The notes beneath the pieces were generated by a model. The model saw only the letters and a program-made list of their open reading frames with translations, had not been told where the DNA came from and did not search any database. DNA of 64,000 nucleotides, taken from assembly GCF_001315015.1 (NCBI RefSeq), contig NZ_CP012918.1:142715-206714 (forward strand). The letters run 5' to 3'. Source of the DNA: Azospirillum brasilense (GTDB taxonomy: Bacteria; Pseudomonadota; Alphaproteobacteria; Azospirillales; Azospirillaceae). Shown here piece after piece: positions 25,097-32,605 of this stretch (its first letter is position 1; every line of letters starts with the position of its first letter). The position numbers and the translations under genes were made by a program.

Positions 25097-26271
25097 TGCG
25101 GCGCTCCCGTCTTCGGTACGGTGGTGACCTCGGTGTCGGTGAGGTAGCAGCCCGGATCTTCGGCCCAGGTATCGCCGGACGTCTTCTCGGCGCGTATCCG
25201 GGTGTTGCCGTTGCAGATGGCGAGATGCGCGCAGGTGGCGCAGCGACCTTTCACCGGGCGCGGCCGCGTCTTTAGTACCGCCATCAGCGGGTCGCCGAGG
25301 TCGTTCCAGATCGCCCCGAAGGAGCGGGCGCGCACGTTGCCCAGCGTGTGGTGGCCCCACATGGTGTCGGGGTGCACGTCGCCCTGCGTGTCGATGTTGG
25401 CGACCCCCACGCCCGAGGCATTGCCGCCCCAGCGGCGCAGCCGCGCCAGCAGGTCCGGCACGCGCTCGGGGAAGGTGCGTTGCGCCCACCACAGCAGGTA
25501 AACGCCATCGGCGTCGTTGTTCCCCGTGACAATCTCGCGCTTGCGGCCGGACTTGGCGTCGGCCAGCGCCAGATCGAACAACTGGTCCATGACGGCGCGC
25601 GTCGTCGTCTTCAGCGCGTCGGCGCGCCGGTTGACGTCGCCTCGGCCGGCGTAGTTCAGATGCGACAAGTAGAACTTGTCGATGAATTCCCGGTCCATCA
25701 GGTCGAGCAGCGCCGGCAGGTCACGCGCCGTGGTCTCGGTCAGCGTCAGGCGGATGCCGACCCGGAGTTCGGCGTCGTGGCACAGCCGGATTCCGCGCAG
25801 CGCCTCCTCGAAGGCCCCTTTCCGGCGACGGAAGCGGTCGTGCGTCTCGGACACGCCGTCCAGGCTGATGCCGACATAATCGTAGCCGACCTCGGCAACC
25901 TCGCCGATGCGGCGCTCGTCGATCAGCGTGCCGTTGGTGGACAGGCCGACATAGAACCCCATCGCCTTGGCGCGTTGGGCGATCCGCGGCAGGTCCGGGC
26001 GCATCATCGGCTCGCCGCCCGACAGGATCAGCACGCGCACGCCCGAGACGTAAAGGTCGTCCAGAACCGCGAGGCACTCCTCGGTGGTCAGCTCGCCTGG
26101 AAATTCGTGGTCGGCCGAGAAGGAATAGCAGTGCAGGCAGCTCAGGTTGCAGCGCCGCACCAAATTCCAGATCACCACCGGCCCTCCACCCGCCGCGACG
26201 GGCGGGCGGCGCCGGGTGCCGGGCTCGGGCGGCGTTACGAGGTCGCGCATGAATTGGCTCAGGCGGAACAT
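25093..26271 (-). CDS. nirJ: Radical SAM heme d1 biosynthesis protein NirJ
   Basis: The 392-residue protein has the radical-SAM cluster C41-x3-C45-x2-C48 (CNLSCLHC) and the SAM-binding ILSGGEPMMRPDL motif. A C-terminal SPASM-like region has cysteines in GRCATCAHLAIC and PGCYL for auxiliary clusters. NirJ removes the two propionates at C3 and C8 of 12,18-didecarboxysiroheme and leaves oxo groups. It sits 31 nt after nirH and overlaps the chelatase gene by 4 nt. The length and motif set match known NirJ proteins. Confidence 0.95.
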   Translation of the reverse strand: MFRLSQFMRDLVTPPEPGTRRRPPVAAGGGPVVIWNLVRRCNLSCLHCYSFSADHEFPGELTTEECLAVLDDLYVSGVRVLILSGGEPMMRPDLPRIAQRAKAMGFYVGLSTNGTLIDERRIGEVAEVGYDYVGISLDGVSETHDRFRRRKGAFEEALRGIRLCHDAELRVGIRLTLTETTARDLPALLDLMDREFIDKFYLSHLNYAGRGDVNRRADALKTTTRAVMDQLFDLALADAKSGRKREIVTGNNDADGVYLLWWAQRTFPERVPDLLARLRRWGGNASGVGVANIDTQGDVHPDTMWGHHTLGNVRARSFGAIWNDLGDPLMAVLKTRPRPVKGRCATCAHLAICNGNTRIRAEKTSGDTWAEDPGCYLTDTEVTTVPKTGAPQ

Positions 26272-26302
26272 GCTGTGTGTCTCCTTCGCCGGGAGGCGGA
26301 CC

Positions 26303-26800
26303 TCAGGCGGTCAGACGAAACCCGGTTTTCTTCAGAATGCGGGTGCTGTAGAGCACCGTATGGCTACGGCATTGGTCGCCCAGCAGCACCGCCATGTCGG
26401 CAACCCGCGCCTCGACCTCGTCCCGTGTTTTGGCGTGGACCATGGCGAACAGCGTGAAAGGCCAAGCCGGCGGCCGGGCCGGCCGGCGGTAGCAGTGGCT
26501 GACCCAGGGCAGGCCCGCGAAGCGCCGCCCGGCGTCGTCCACCGCATCCTCCGGCACCTCCCAGACGCTCATCCCGTTGGCCGTGTAGCCGAGGCGGTAG
26601 TGGTTGGGCACCGCCGCGATCCGGCGAACGATCCCGGCCTCAAGCAGGCGGCGGAAGCGCTCCAGCACCTCATCCACCGGCAGGCCGAGCTGGTCGGCGA
26701 CCGCGTCGAAGGGCATGGCACCGGCCGGCAGCCCTCCCTGCGTGGCGAGGATGAGCCGGCGGTCGGATTCGTCCAGCACGACGGGAGCGGCGGCGGTCAT
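26303..26800 (-). CDS. nirH: Siroheme decarboxylase subunit NirH
   Basis: The 165-residue AsnC/Lrp-like protein has an N-terminal HTH-like domain (PFDAVADQLGLPVDEVLERFRRL) and a RAM-like domain with GYTANGMSVWEV and HCYRR, the NirL/NirH-type signature. Known siroheme decarboxylases are made of NirD, L, G and H units that remove the C12 and C18 acetate carboxyls. It overlaps nirG by 4 nt. The letter is assigned by gene order and by its L/H-type motif. Confidence 0.88.
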   Translation of the reverse strand: MTAAAPVVLDESDRRLILATQGGLPAGAMPFDAVADQLGLPVDEVLERFRRLLEAGIVRRIAAVPNHYRLGYTANGMSVWEVPEDAVDDAGRRFAGLPWVSHCYRRPARPPAWPFTLFAMVHAKTRDEVEARVADMAVLLGDQCRSHTVLYSTRILKKTGFRLTA

Positions 26801-27261
26801 GCCCGAAACCTCAGGTCCAGGGTGTATTCGGCGAGCTTGGGGAAGTCGTGAACCGGCAGCGCCGTCGCCTCCTGGATCGCGTCCAGCACCGCGCGCACGC
26901 GCTCCGGCGCCTCGGTCGCCACCACGAACCACATGTTCAGCGCGTGCTGGCGGGCGTAGTTGTGCGCGACCTCCGGAAAGGCGTTGACGATGGCGGCGAT
27001 GCGGTCGAAATCGTCCTCGGGCACAGCAAGAGCGGCCAGCGTCAGTCCGCCGCCCAGCCGTTCGGCGTCGAACATCGGGCCGAAGCGGCTGAGCACGCCG
27101 CCGTCCACCAGGGCGCGCACGCGGTCCGCAACCTCCGTCTCCGTCAGGCCAAGGTCGGCGGCGATGCCGGCGAAGGGCCGGCGTTCGACCGGGATGCCAT
27201 CCTGTAGCCGGTTGACCAGCGCACGATCGATCTCTTCCAGCGCGGCGACAGAAATTCCCAT
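26797..27261 (-). CDS. nirG: Siroheme decarboxylase subunit NirG
   Basis: The 154-residue AsnC/Lrp-like protein has PFAGIAADLGLTETEVADRVRAL as the HTH-like region and the D/G-type signature AHNYARQHALNMWFVV. It pairs with NirH-type partners in siroheme decarboxylation. Its start (ATG 27261) shares one base with the stop of nirL (TGATG), and its stop overlaps nirH (ATGA), so translation is tightly coupled. NirG versus NirD is assigned by order. Confidence 0.87.
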   Translation of the reverse strand: MGISVAALEEIDRALVNRLQDGIPVERRPFAGIAADLGLTETEVADRVRALVDGGVLSRFGPMFDAERLGGGLTLAALAVPEDDFDRIAAIVNAFPEVAHNYARQHALNMWFVVATEAPERVRAVLDAIQEATALPVHDFPKLAEYTLDLRFRA

Positions 27262-27773
27262 CACTCGCCTCCCCGGGATTCGTTCGTAGGTGCGGCGGCG
27301 CGCCGGCCGTAGCATGCGGCGGTCTGCTTGAAGCGGCGCACCGTGAACAGAAGTTGCCGGTCCACGTCTTCCAGCCCGCATCGGGCGGCGATGGCGTCCA
27401 CGCGCGCGGTGACCTCGTCCCGGCTGCGTCCGTGGATCATGGTGTAGAGCGCATACGGCCACAGCGGCGGGCGCGGCGTCCGGCGGTAGCAGAGCGAAAC
27501 GCCGCCGCAGCGCGTGATCCTCCGGCCGACCTCGTCGACGGCCTCGGCCGGGACATCCCAGACCACCATGGCGTTGGCGGTGTAGCCGAGCGTCTGGTGG
27601 TCCACGATCACGCCGAACCGGCCGACCGCCCCGACTTCGTCGAGGTGGCGCAGCACGGCCAGCACGTCCTCCTCGCCGATCCCCAGATCGTCGGCGATGG
27701 CGGCGTAGGGTCGGGGCACCAGCGGCAGGCCGCGGCGAAGCCGGTCCAGCACCCGGCCGGCGTGCTCGATCAT
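27261..27773 (-). CDS. nirL: Siroheme decarboxylase subunit NirL
   Basis: The 170-residue AsnC/Lrp-like protein has an HTH-like region (PYAAIADDLGIGEEDVLAVLRHL) and the L/H-type signature LGYTANAMVVWDV followed by LCYRRTPRPPLWPY. I chose ATG 27773 because it overlaps the nirD stop (ATGA); an in-frame ATG six bases upstream is possible. It is the presumed partner of NirD in the first decarboxylation. In some other denitrifiers nirD and nirL are fused; here they are separate but coupled. Confidence 0.87.
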   Translation of the reverse strand: MIEHAGRVLDRLRRGLPLVPRPYAAIADDLGIGEEDVLAVLRHLDEVGAVGRFGVIVDHQTLGYTANAMVVWDVPAEAVDEVGRRITRCGGVSLCYRRTPRPPLWPYALYTMIHGRSRDEVTARVDAIAARCGLEDVDRQLLFTVRRFKQTAACYGRRAAAPTNESRGGE

Positions 27774-28252
27774 TCCCATAAGGCGAATCCCAGGTCGAGG
27801 TGGTAGCCCGCCTCCATGGGCAGGTCGAGGACATGGAGGCCGGTCTCGGCCTCGATCCGTTCTAACACGCGGTCCACACGCTCCCGCGTCGGGGCCGTCA
27901 CGACGAACCACAGGTTCAGGCGGTCTTCGCGCTGGTAGTTGTGGTTCACCTCCTCGATTCCGCTGACCAGGGCGGCGACCGGCTCCAGCCTGTCCGAAGG
28001 CACCGCCATGGCGGCCAGAGTGCTGGCGCCCACGGTGTTGGGCCGGACGGTCAGTCCGATGCGCGCGATGGCGCCCCGCTCCTTCAGCCGGGCGAGCCGC
28101 TCCAGCACCTCCGCCTCGCCGCAGCCGAGCGCTTCGGCGATCCGGGCGTAGGGCTGCGGGTCGAGGGGAAAGTCGCGCTGGAACCTGTCGAGAAGCTGGC
28201 GGTCAAGCGTGTCGGGGATTTCCATAACAGATGTTTGCCGCGCCGCGGTCAT
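27770..28252 (-). CDS. nirD: Siroheme decarboxylase subunit NirD
   Basis: The 160-residue AsnC/Lrp-like protein has an HTH-like region (PYARIAEALGCGEAEVLERLARL) and the D/G-type signature VNHNYQREDRLNLWFVV with conserved His and Tyr. ATG 28252 overlaps the nirF stop (ATGA), which favours it over the in-frame ATG at 28225. It is part of the NirDLGH siroheme decarboxylase that yields 12,18-didecarboxysiroheme. Confidence 0.88.
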   Translation of the reverse strand: MTAARQTSVMEIPDTLDRQLLDRFQRDFPLDPQPYARIAEALGCGEAEVLERLARLKERGAIARIGLTVRPNTVGASTLAAMAVPSDRLEPVAALVSGIEEVNHNYQREDRLNLWFVVTAPTRERVDRVLERIEAETGLHVLDLPMEAGYHLDLGFALWE

Positions 28253-29466
28253 AGGCCGATCCTGTGCGCGCGGGACGTGAAGAAGATGCCGCTGGGCTTG
28301 TCGGCCGGAAGCGTGCCGACCTCCTTGAGGCTGCCGGTGTCGTAGACCTTGACCGTATCGAGGTCGCGCACGGACACCCACACCTGTTCGCCCCGCGGCG
28401 TGAACTCCAGATGGAGGACCCCCTTGCCCGGCGTCAGCGTGGAGACGACGGCCAGCGACGGCACGTCCAGGACCTGGACCAGATGGTTGTCCGGAAGGGC
28501 GAAGTTGACCCAGATCTGCCGGCCGTCGGGGCGCGCCATGACGAACACGGGCTGGCCGGCGACCGGGATACGGCCGACCTCGCGCCAGGTCGCCGCATCG
28601 ACGACCAGAACCTCATGCCGACCGATCGCCGGCAGGAAGACCTTGCCGTCGGCGAAGCCCCAGCCTTCCAGATGCGGCATTTTGTAAACGGGCAGCGGCT
28701 GTTCGCCCCGGCCATAGCCGTCGAGCATGCGGCGCACCCCCCGATCCGGATTCCACAGGTCGAGCACGGCCAGCCCGTCCTCCCCGAACAGGCCGGCGAT
28801 GTAGTGGCGGCCGTCCGGCGTGACCAGCGCATCGTAGGGCTGGCGGCCGATGCCGGTGTATTTGCGGACGACGGGGGAGGACCGCGTGGAAAGATCGGCG
28901 ATCCAGATCTCGCCCGCGTCGTAAAGGCTGAAGACGAAGCGGTTGCCGGGCGCGTCCTCCAGCCCCACCACCTTGGAACGCGGGCGGCTTGCCCCCTCGG
29001 CCGCAGGCGGTCCGTATTCGGCGGGGATGTCGGCGACTGGATCGAGGGTGTCGGCGTCGAAGACGCGAACGCCGCCCGGCTCGTAATTCGCGACGGCCAC
29101 CAGCCGCCCGTCCTCGGAGATGGCCCCGCCGATGCTGTTGCCGGCCTGCTGAACGCGCTTGACCACCGTGGCGGTCAGCAGATCCACCTTGCTGAGCCCG
29201 CCATCACGCCCGAAGACATAGGCGTAACGTGCGTCGCGTGAGAACACGGCCGAGGCGTGGCTGAGGTCGCCCAACCCTTCCACCGCGGCCAGCCGCTGCC
29301 TCGTGCTGTTCTCCACCACCATGACGCGGCCCGCCGCGCGTTCGACGACGATGCCGAGGTCCCCAGTCCCGCGCAGTTCGGCAGCGCCCGCCGGAAACCA
29401 GCTCATCAGAACGGCCAGAGCGGTGCCGGCAAGCCACCGGCGCAACGGCGAACGGGAGTCAGTCAT
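28249..29466 (-). CDS. nirF: Heme d1 biosynthesis protein NirF
   Basis: The 405-residue protein has a Sec-type signal (about residues 1-28 after MTDSRSPLRRW) and a beta-propeller related to the d1 domain of NirS without a cytochrome c domain: blocks SHASAVFSRDARYAYVFGRDGG, GRQPYDALVTPDGRHYIAGLFG and HLEFTPRGEQVWVSVRD. NirF is required for heme d1 formation and binds d1 or a late precursor in the periplasm. ATG 29466 has GGAGGATTG before it and overlaps nirC by 8 nt. The signal ends without an obvious lipobox Cys, unlike lipoprotein NirF of Pseudomonas. Confidence 0.93.
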   Translation of the reverse strand: MTDSRSPLRRWLAGTALAVLMSWFPAGAAELRGTGDLGIVVERAAGRVMVVENSTRQRLAAVEGLGDLSHASAVFSRDARYAYVFGRDGGLSKVDLLTATVVKRVQQAGNSIGGAISEDGRLVAVANYEPGGVRVFDADTLDPVADIPAEYGPPAAEGASRPRSKVVGLEDAPGNRFVFSLYDAGEIWIADLSTRSSPVVRKYTGIGRQPYDALVTPDGRHYIAGLFGEDGLAVLDLWNPDRGVRRMLDGYGRGEQPLPVYKMPHLEGWGFADGKVFLPAIGRHEVLVVDAATWREVGRIPVAGQPVFVMARPDGRQIWVNFALPDNHLVQVLDVPSLAVVSTLTPGKGVLHLEFTPRGEQVWVSVRDLDTVKVYDTGSLKEVGTLPADKPSGIFFTSRAHRIGL

Positions 29467-29818
29467 GCAATCCTCCCCGGCGGAGCCGGTCAATCATCCA
29501 GAGCGCCTCGTCCCGGGTCAGCAGGGGGGACCAGGGCGGCATGGGGGTTCCGGGGATACCGTCCAGGATCACTTGGGCCAGCGCTTCGAGATCTTTTCCG
29601 GCCAACGCTTTCGGCAGCAGCGGCGCGCCGAGGCCGCCCTTCATGGTCAGCCCGTGGCAGGACCCGCAATCGTGCGTCAGCAGAAGGCCCAACTCGGCGC
29701 GTCGTGCCGCGTCCGGTTCCCCCGCCTGCGCCGCTGCCGCGAGAAGCAGGCCGGCGCCGGCAAGCAAGACCATGGCGGCGCTACGCACGGACTGCCTCAG
29801 ACATGTCGGGCAGGCCAT
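29459..29818 (-). CDS. nirC: Cytochrome c55X NirC
   Basis: The small 119-residue c-type cytochrome has a signal with an Arg-containing n-region, a core MVLLAGAGLLLAAAAQAG, and one heme motif CGSCH. The MPPW segment near the C-terminus provides the Met ligand. NirC is a periplasmic electron carrier that can donate to NirS and supports heme d1 maturation. The start is uncertain: ATG 29818 overlaps nirE by 38 nt, while GTG 29788 or ATG 29773 would overlap less but shorten the n-region. Confidence 0.88.
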   Translation of the reverse strand: MACPTCLRQSVRSAAMVLLAGAGLLLAAAAQAGEPDAARRAELGLLLTHDCGSCHGLTMKGGLGAPLLPKALAGKDLEALAQVILDGIPGTPMPPWSPLLTRDEALWMIDRLRRGGLHD

Positions 29819-30578
29819 CGGGCACTGGCCCGGCGGCGGTCCGCCAGGCGAGTTCCGGAGCGAGCGACACCACCTGCCCGATGATGGTCAGGCAGGGCGA
29901 CGGCAGGTCCCGCTCCGCCGCACGTTCCGCCAGATCGGCCAGCGTGGCGATGCAGAGCGCCTGGGCATCAGTCGTGCCGCTCGACACGATGGCGGCCGGC
30001 GTCGTCGGCGGGAGGCCCGCGGCGATCAGCTTTTGCTGGATCTCCGGCAGGTTCATCAGCGCCATGTAGAAGACGAGCGTCGTCTGCGGGTCGGCCAGGC
30101 TCGCCCAGTTGAGATTCAACTCCTCGTCGCTTCGGCAATGGCCGGTGACGAAGCGCACGCCGGTGGCGAGCCCGCGATGGGTCAGCGGAATCCCGGCGTA
30201 GGCGCCACACCCGCAGGCGGCCGTGACGCCCGGCACGATCTCGAAGGGAATGCCGGCCTCGGCGACCGCCAGGGCTTCCTCGCTGCCGCGCCCGAACACA
30301 TAGGGATCGCCCCCTTTCAGGCGCACCACCCGCCGCCCGTCGAGCGCCAAACGCACGAGAAGCTCGTTGATCGCTTCCTGCGGAACGGCATGGCGCTTGG
30401 GCGCCTTGCCCACGAAGATCCGCTCGGCACGGCGCGGAACGAGGTTCATCACGCCCTCGCCGACCAGACGATCGTAAACGACCGTGTCGGCTTGCTCGAT
30501 CAGGCGGCGCGCCTTGACGGTGAGCAGATCGGGATCGCCCGGACCAGCCCCCACCAGATAAACCCGACCAAGCACCAT
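29781..30578 (-). CDS. nirE: Uroporphyrinogen-III C-methyltransferase NirE
   Basis: The 265-residue SUMT enzyme has the motifs VYLVGAGPGDPDLLTVKA, VVRLKGGDPYVFGRG, GVTAACGCGAYAGIPLTHR and TLVFYMALMNL. It adds methyl groups at C2 and C7 of uroporphyrinogen III to give precorrin-2, the entry to siroheme and heme d1. I chose ATG 30578; a GTG eight codons upstream is also in frame. It lies 59 nt after the second CRP/FNR regulator and opens the nir biosynthetic run. No CysG-like dehydrogenase is fused to it. Confidence 0.93.
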   Translation of the reverse strand: MVLGRVYLVGAGPGDPDLLTVKARRLIEQADTVVYDRLVGEGVMNLVPRRAERIFVGKAPKRHAVPQEAINELLVRLALDGRRVVRLKGGDPYVFGRGSEEALAVAEAGIPFEIVPGVTAACGCGAYAGIPLTHRGLATGVRFVTGHCRSDEELNLNWASLADPQTTLVFYMALMNLPEIQQKLIAAGLPPTTPAAIVSSGTTDAQALCIATLADLAERAAERDLPSPCLTIIGQVVSLAPELAWRTAAGPVPDGLPDMSEAVRA

Positions 30579-30637
30579 GGATGATTCCACCGGCTGTGAG
30601 ACCACGGGAGATTTCCCTCTGAGATGCAGTTTCGCTG

Positions 30638-31471
30638 TCAAGTGGCGGTCGCATCCTTGACTTTGGTTAGGTTGCGACGCGCCCGGACGGGGATGTCGCG
30701 CGGAGTCTCGGCGGGCCGCTCGTCGGTGTAGAACGCGCGCAGCTTTCCAATATCGGCGACTTCCACCGTACGGCCCTTCGAACTGACGCCGAGGTCGCGC
30801 AGACGGGCGAGCGCGCGCGAGAGGCTTTCCGGCTCCATGCCGAGACGGTTGGCGATCACCACCTTTTTCAAGGGCAGATCGATCACCGCCGCCCCGTCCT
30901 CCTCGGGAACCAGGGTAAGCAGGAAGCCGGCCAGTCTGCGGATCGGTGTCAGCTCCTTCAGCACACGCAGTTCGTTGTCGAGGCGGCGGTTCCATCGGAA
31001 CAGTGCCGCCAGGATGCGGCGCCCCAACTCCGGATTCTGCTTCAGGCAGGCCAAAAAGGTCTTGGAGCGCACCCGCACCAGGTCTGATTCTTCGATGGTT
31101 GCCGCGCTGACCGGATAATTGCCGCTGGCGAACATCGCCGCTTCCGCAAAGGTGGTCACGGGGTGGATGATTTCGACGATGCTCTCCTTGCCGTCCTCCG
31201 TCAGAGCGAACAGCTTTACCCGTCCACGAAGCAGGATGTAGAAGGCGTCCGCCGTGCTGCCGGCGTCGAACAGCGGCGTGCGCGGCGGATGGATGCCGAT
31301 CGACGCGCCGGACAGGAGATGGAGAATCTGATCGTGCGGCAACCCCTCGAACATGGGCAAACCATGGAGCGAGTTCGGTTCCAGTCGCCGGCGCCGGCAG
31401 GCCCGGCTACGACATCGTGCGCCCGGCAGGCCGGCATCTCGGACCGCGCACATCTTCACGCTGCAAACCAT
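30638..31471 (-). CDS. CRP/FNR-family regulator (Dnr/Nnr type) with an N-terminal cysteine cluster
   Basis: The 277-residue protein has an N-terminal extension with four cysteines (C3, C8, C20, C25 from ATG 31471), a cyclic-nucleotide-type beta-barrel (PPRTPLFDAGSTADAFYILLRGRVKLF), a long dimer helix, and an HTH with the recognition segment MEPESLSRALARL. The ExxSR pattern is the FNR-type reader of TTGAC half sites. It probably activates the boxes in this window. ATG 31471 has GGAG upstream; a GTG at 31480 is also possible. Known Dnr proteins sense NO through heme; whether these cysteines hold an Fe-S cluster is unproven. Confidence 0.85.
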   Translation of the reverse strand: MVCSVKMCAVRDAGLPGARCRSRACRRRRLEPNSLHGLPMFEGLPHDQILHLLSGASIGIHPPRTPLFDAGSTADAFYILLRGRVKLFALTEDGKESIVEIIHPVTTFAEAAMFASGNYPVSAATIEESDLVRVRSKTFLACLKQNPELGRRILAALFRWNRRLDNELRVLKELTPIRRLAGFLLTLVPEEDGAAVIDLPLKKVVIANRLGMEPESLSRALARLRDLGVSSKGRTVEVADIGKLRAFYTDERPAETPRDIPVRARRNLTKVKDATAT

Positions 31472-31519
31472 GGCACCCACTCTCCACGTTGCTCTTTCCG
31501 GTCCGACCGCCGCGCCGCG

Positions 31520-32227
31520 TCAGCCAGGGAACTCGTCTTCCAGTTCGGCGCAGAATCGCGCCAATTCTGAAAGGCTGTCGATGCGCACCACCTCGTCGCG
31601 CCCGGTGGTCAGGCCGACCCCGCGCAGCTTGGCGAATGCCCGCGACAGGCTTTCCGGCTGCATGCCCAGCCGTTCGGCCAGGACTTGCTTCTCGCAAGGC
31701 AGCAGGATTTTCTGTGGACCCGCCGCGCCGGGCCGCGCCTGCGCCTTCGCAAGCCCCAGCAGGTAACTCGCCAGACGCTGCGTCGTGGACAGCAGCTTGA
31801 TCTCCGTGATCTCGTGAATGGTGCCGCGCAGCCGCGCGGACGTTACGGCCAACAGGCCGAGCATCATGTCGAAGCGCGTTTCAAGATGATCTCGAAAGCT
31901 GTCGGCTGGAACGATCAGGGCACCGCCCTCGGTCAACGCCTGGGCACCCGCCGGTTGCACCCCACCTTCCAGCACGGCCTCCAGGCCAACCGGCTCGCCC
32001 TTGCCGTAGATTTCCGGAACAAGCCCATCGGCCGGGCGATCCAGCACGACGCTGCCCGCGAGCACGATGAGGAACCGCTCGGCCGGCTCGTTCGCCAACA
32101 GCAGGGTGTCGCCCGCGGCGAAAGTCCGGCCTTCGCCGTAGGCGACCAGCCTTTGGCTCTCCTCCTTGGGGAGATGTGCGAGGATCGGCGTATTCGCCAC
32201 GAGGTGAGCGATGTTCAGGTCCATCAT
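31520..32227 (-). CDS. CRP/FNR-family regulator (Dnr/Nnr type)
   Basis: The 235-residue protein has a sensor barrel (TFAAGDTLLLANEPAERFLIVLAGSVVL), a dimer helix and an HTH with MQPESLSRAFAKL. The ExxSR signature predicts binding to TTGAC-N4-GTCAA. It lacks the cysteine-rich N-terminus of its neighbour. A Dnr-type box sits ~100 nt upstream, which suggests autoregulation or control by the sister protein. It opens the minus-strand run that continues through nirE to hemD. Which of the two is the NO sensor cannot be read from sequence. Confidence 0.88.
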   Translation of the reverse strand: MMDLNIAHLVANTPILAHLPKEESQRLVAYGEGRTFAAGDTLLLANEPAERFLIVLAGSVVLDRPADGLVPEIYGKGEPVGLEAVLEGGVQPAGAQALTEGGALIVPADSFRDHLETRFDMMLGLLAVTSARLRGTIHEITEIKLLSTTQRLASYLLGLAKAQARPGAAGPQKILLPCEKQVLAERLGMQPESLSRAFAKLRGVGLTTGRDEVVRIDSLSELARFCAELEDEFPG

Positions 32228-32324
32228 GTCCTGGCCCTTGACCTTGCGCCAATGCGCAGTGCTTACCGGAAGCGTGCCGAAGCGCGATCTTCAGGCAAGT
32301 TACCCAGTGCTGGAAGTTTCGCTC

Positions 32325-32338
32325 TTGACGGAGATCAA
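32325..32338. promoter_or_regulatory. Dnr/Nnr box, TTGACGGAGATCAA (leftward promoter of regulator and nir run)
   Basis: The site fits TTGAY-N4-RTCAA and lies 98 nt upstream of the CRP/FNR gene at 32227. Because gaps further down on this strand are short, it may drive the whole minus-strand run. Confidence 0.85.
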
Positions 32339-32491
32339 GGGTGTTTGCGTCCTTTTGGGCAGCAAGGGCACATTATTCCATTAGTTTTTTGTGATAAAAT
32401 CAGGCGCGAGGCATGCCGGGTACCGATCCGCTCGACCGCCATGTCCTTTTCGTTGCCGGACTCCCCGCGAAACGTGCAAGAGGCCGAGCGC

Positions 32492-32505
32492 TTGACCGAA
32501 GTCAA
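32492..32505. promoter_or_regulatory. Dnr/Nnr box, TTGACCGAAGTCAA (rightward, chemoreceptor)
   Basis: This is a perfect TTGAC-N4-GTCAA palindrome 101 nt before the chemoreceptor ATG. It shares a 378-nt divergent intergenic region with the box at 32325, so the regulator and chemoreceptor are controlled from the same place. Confidence 0.85.
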
Positions 32506-32605
32506 GGTTGAGCGGCCTGTCTGCAGTCAACTCGTAAGTGAAACTGTGCCGTGCCGGAATGGCGAACGGACCCCCATCGGTTCATCGGCCGGGCGGAGAG
32601 AGCTT

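Noticed and set aside
30657..30670. TTGACTTTGGTTAG as a box for nirE
   Set aside because: Two mismatches in the right half and location inside the end of the regulator gene; nirE is better explained by read-through from upstream.
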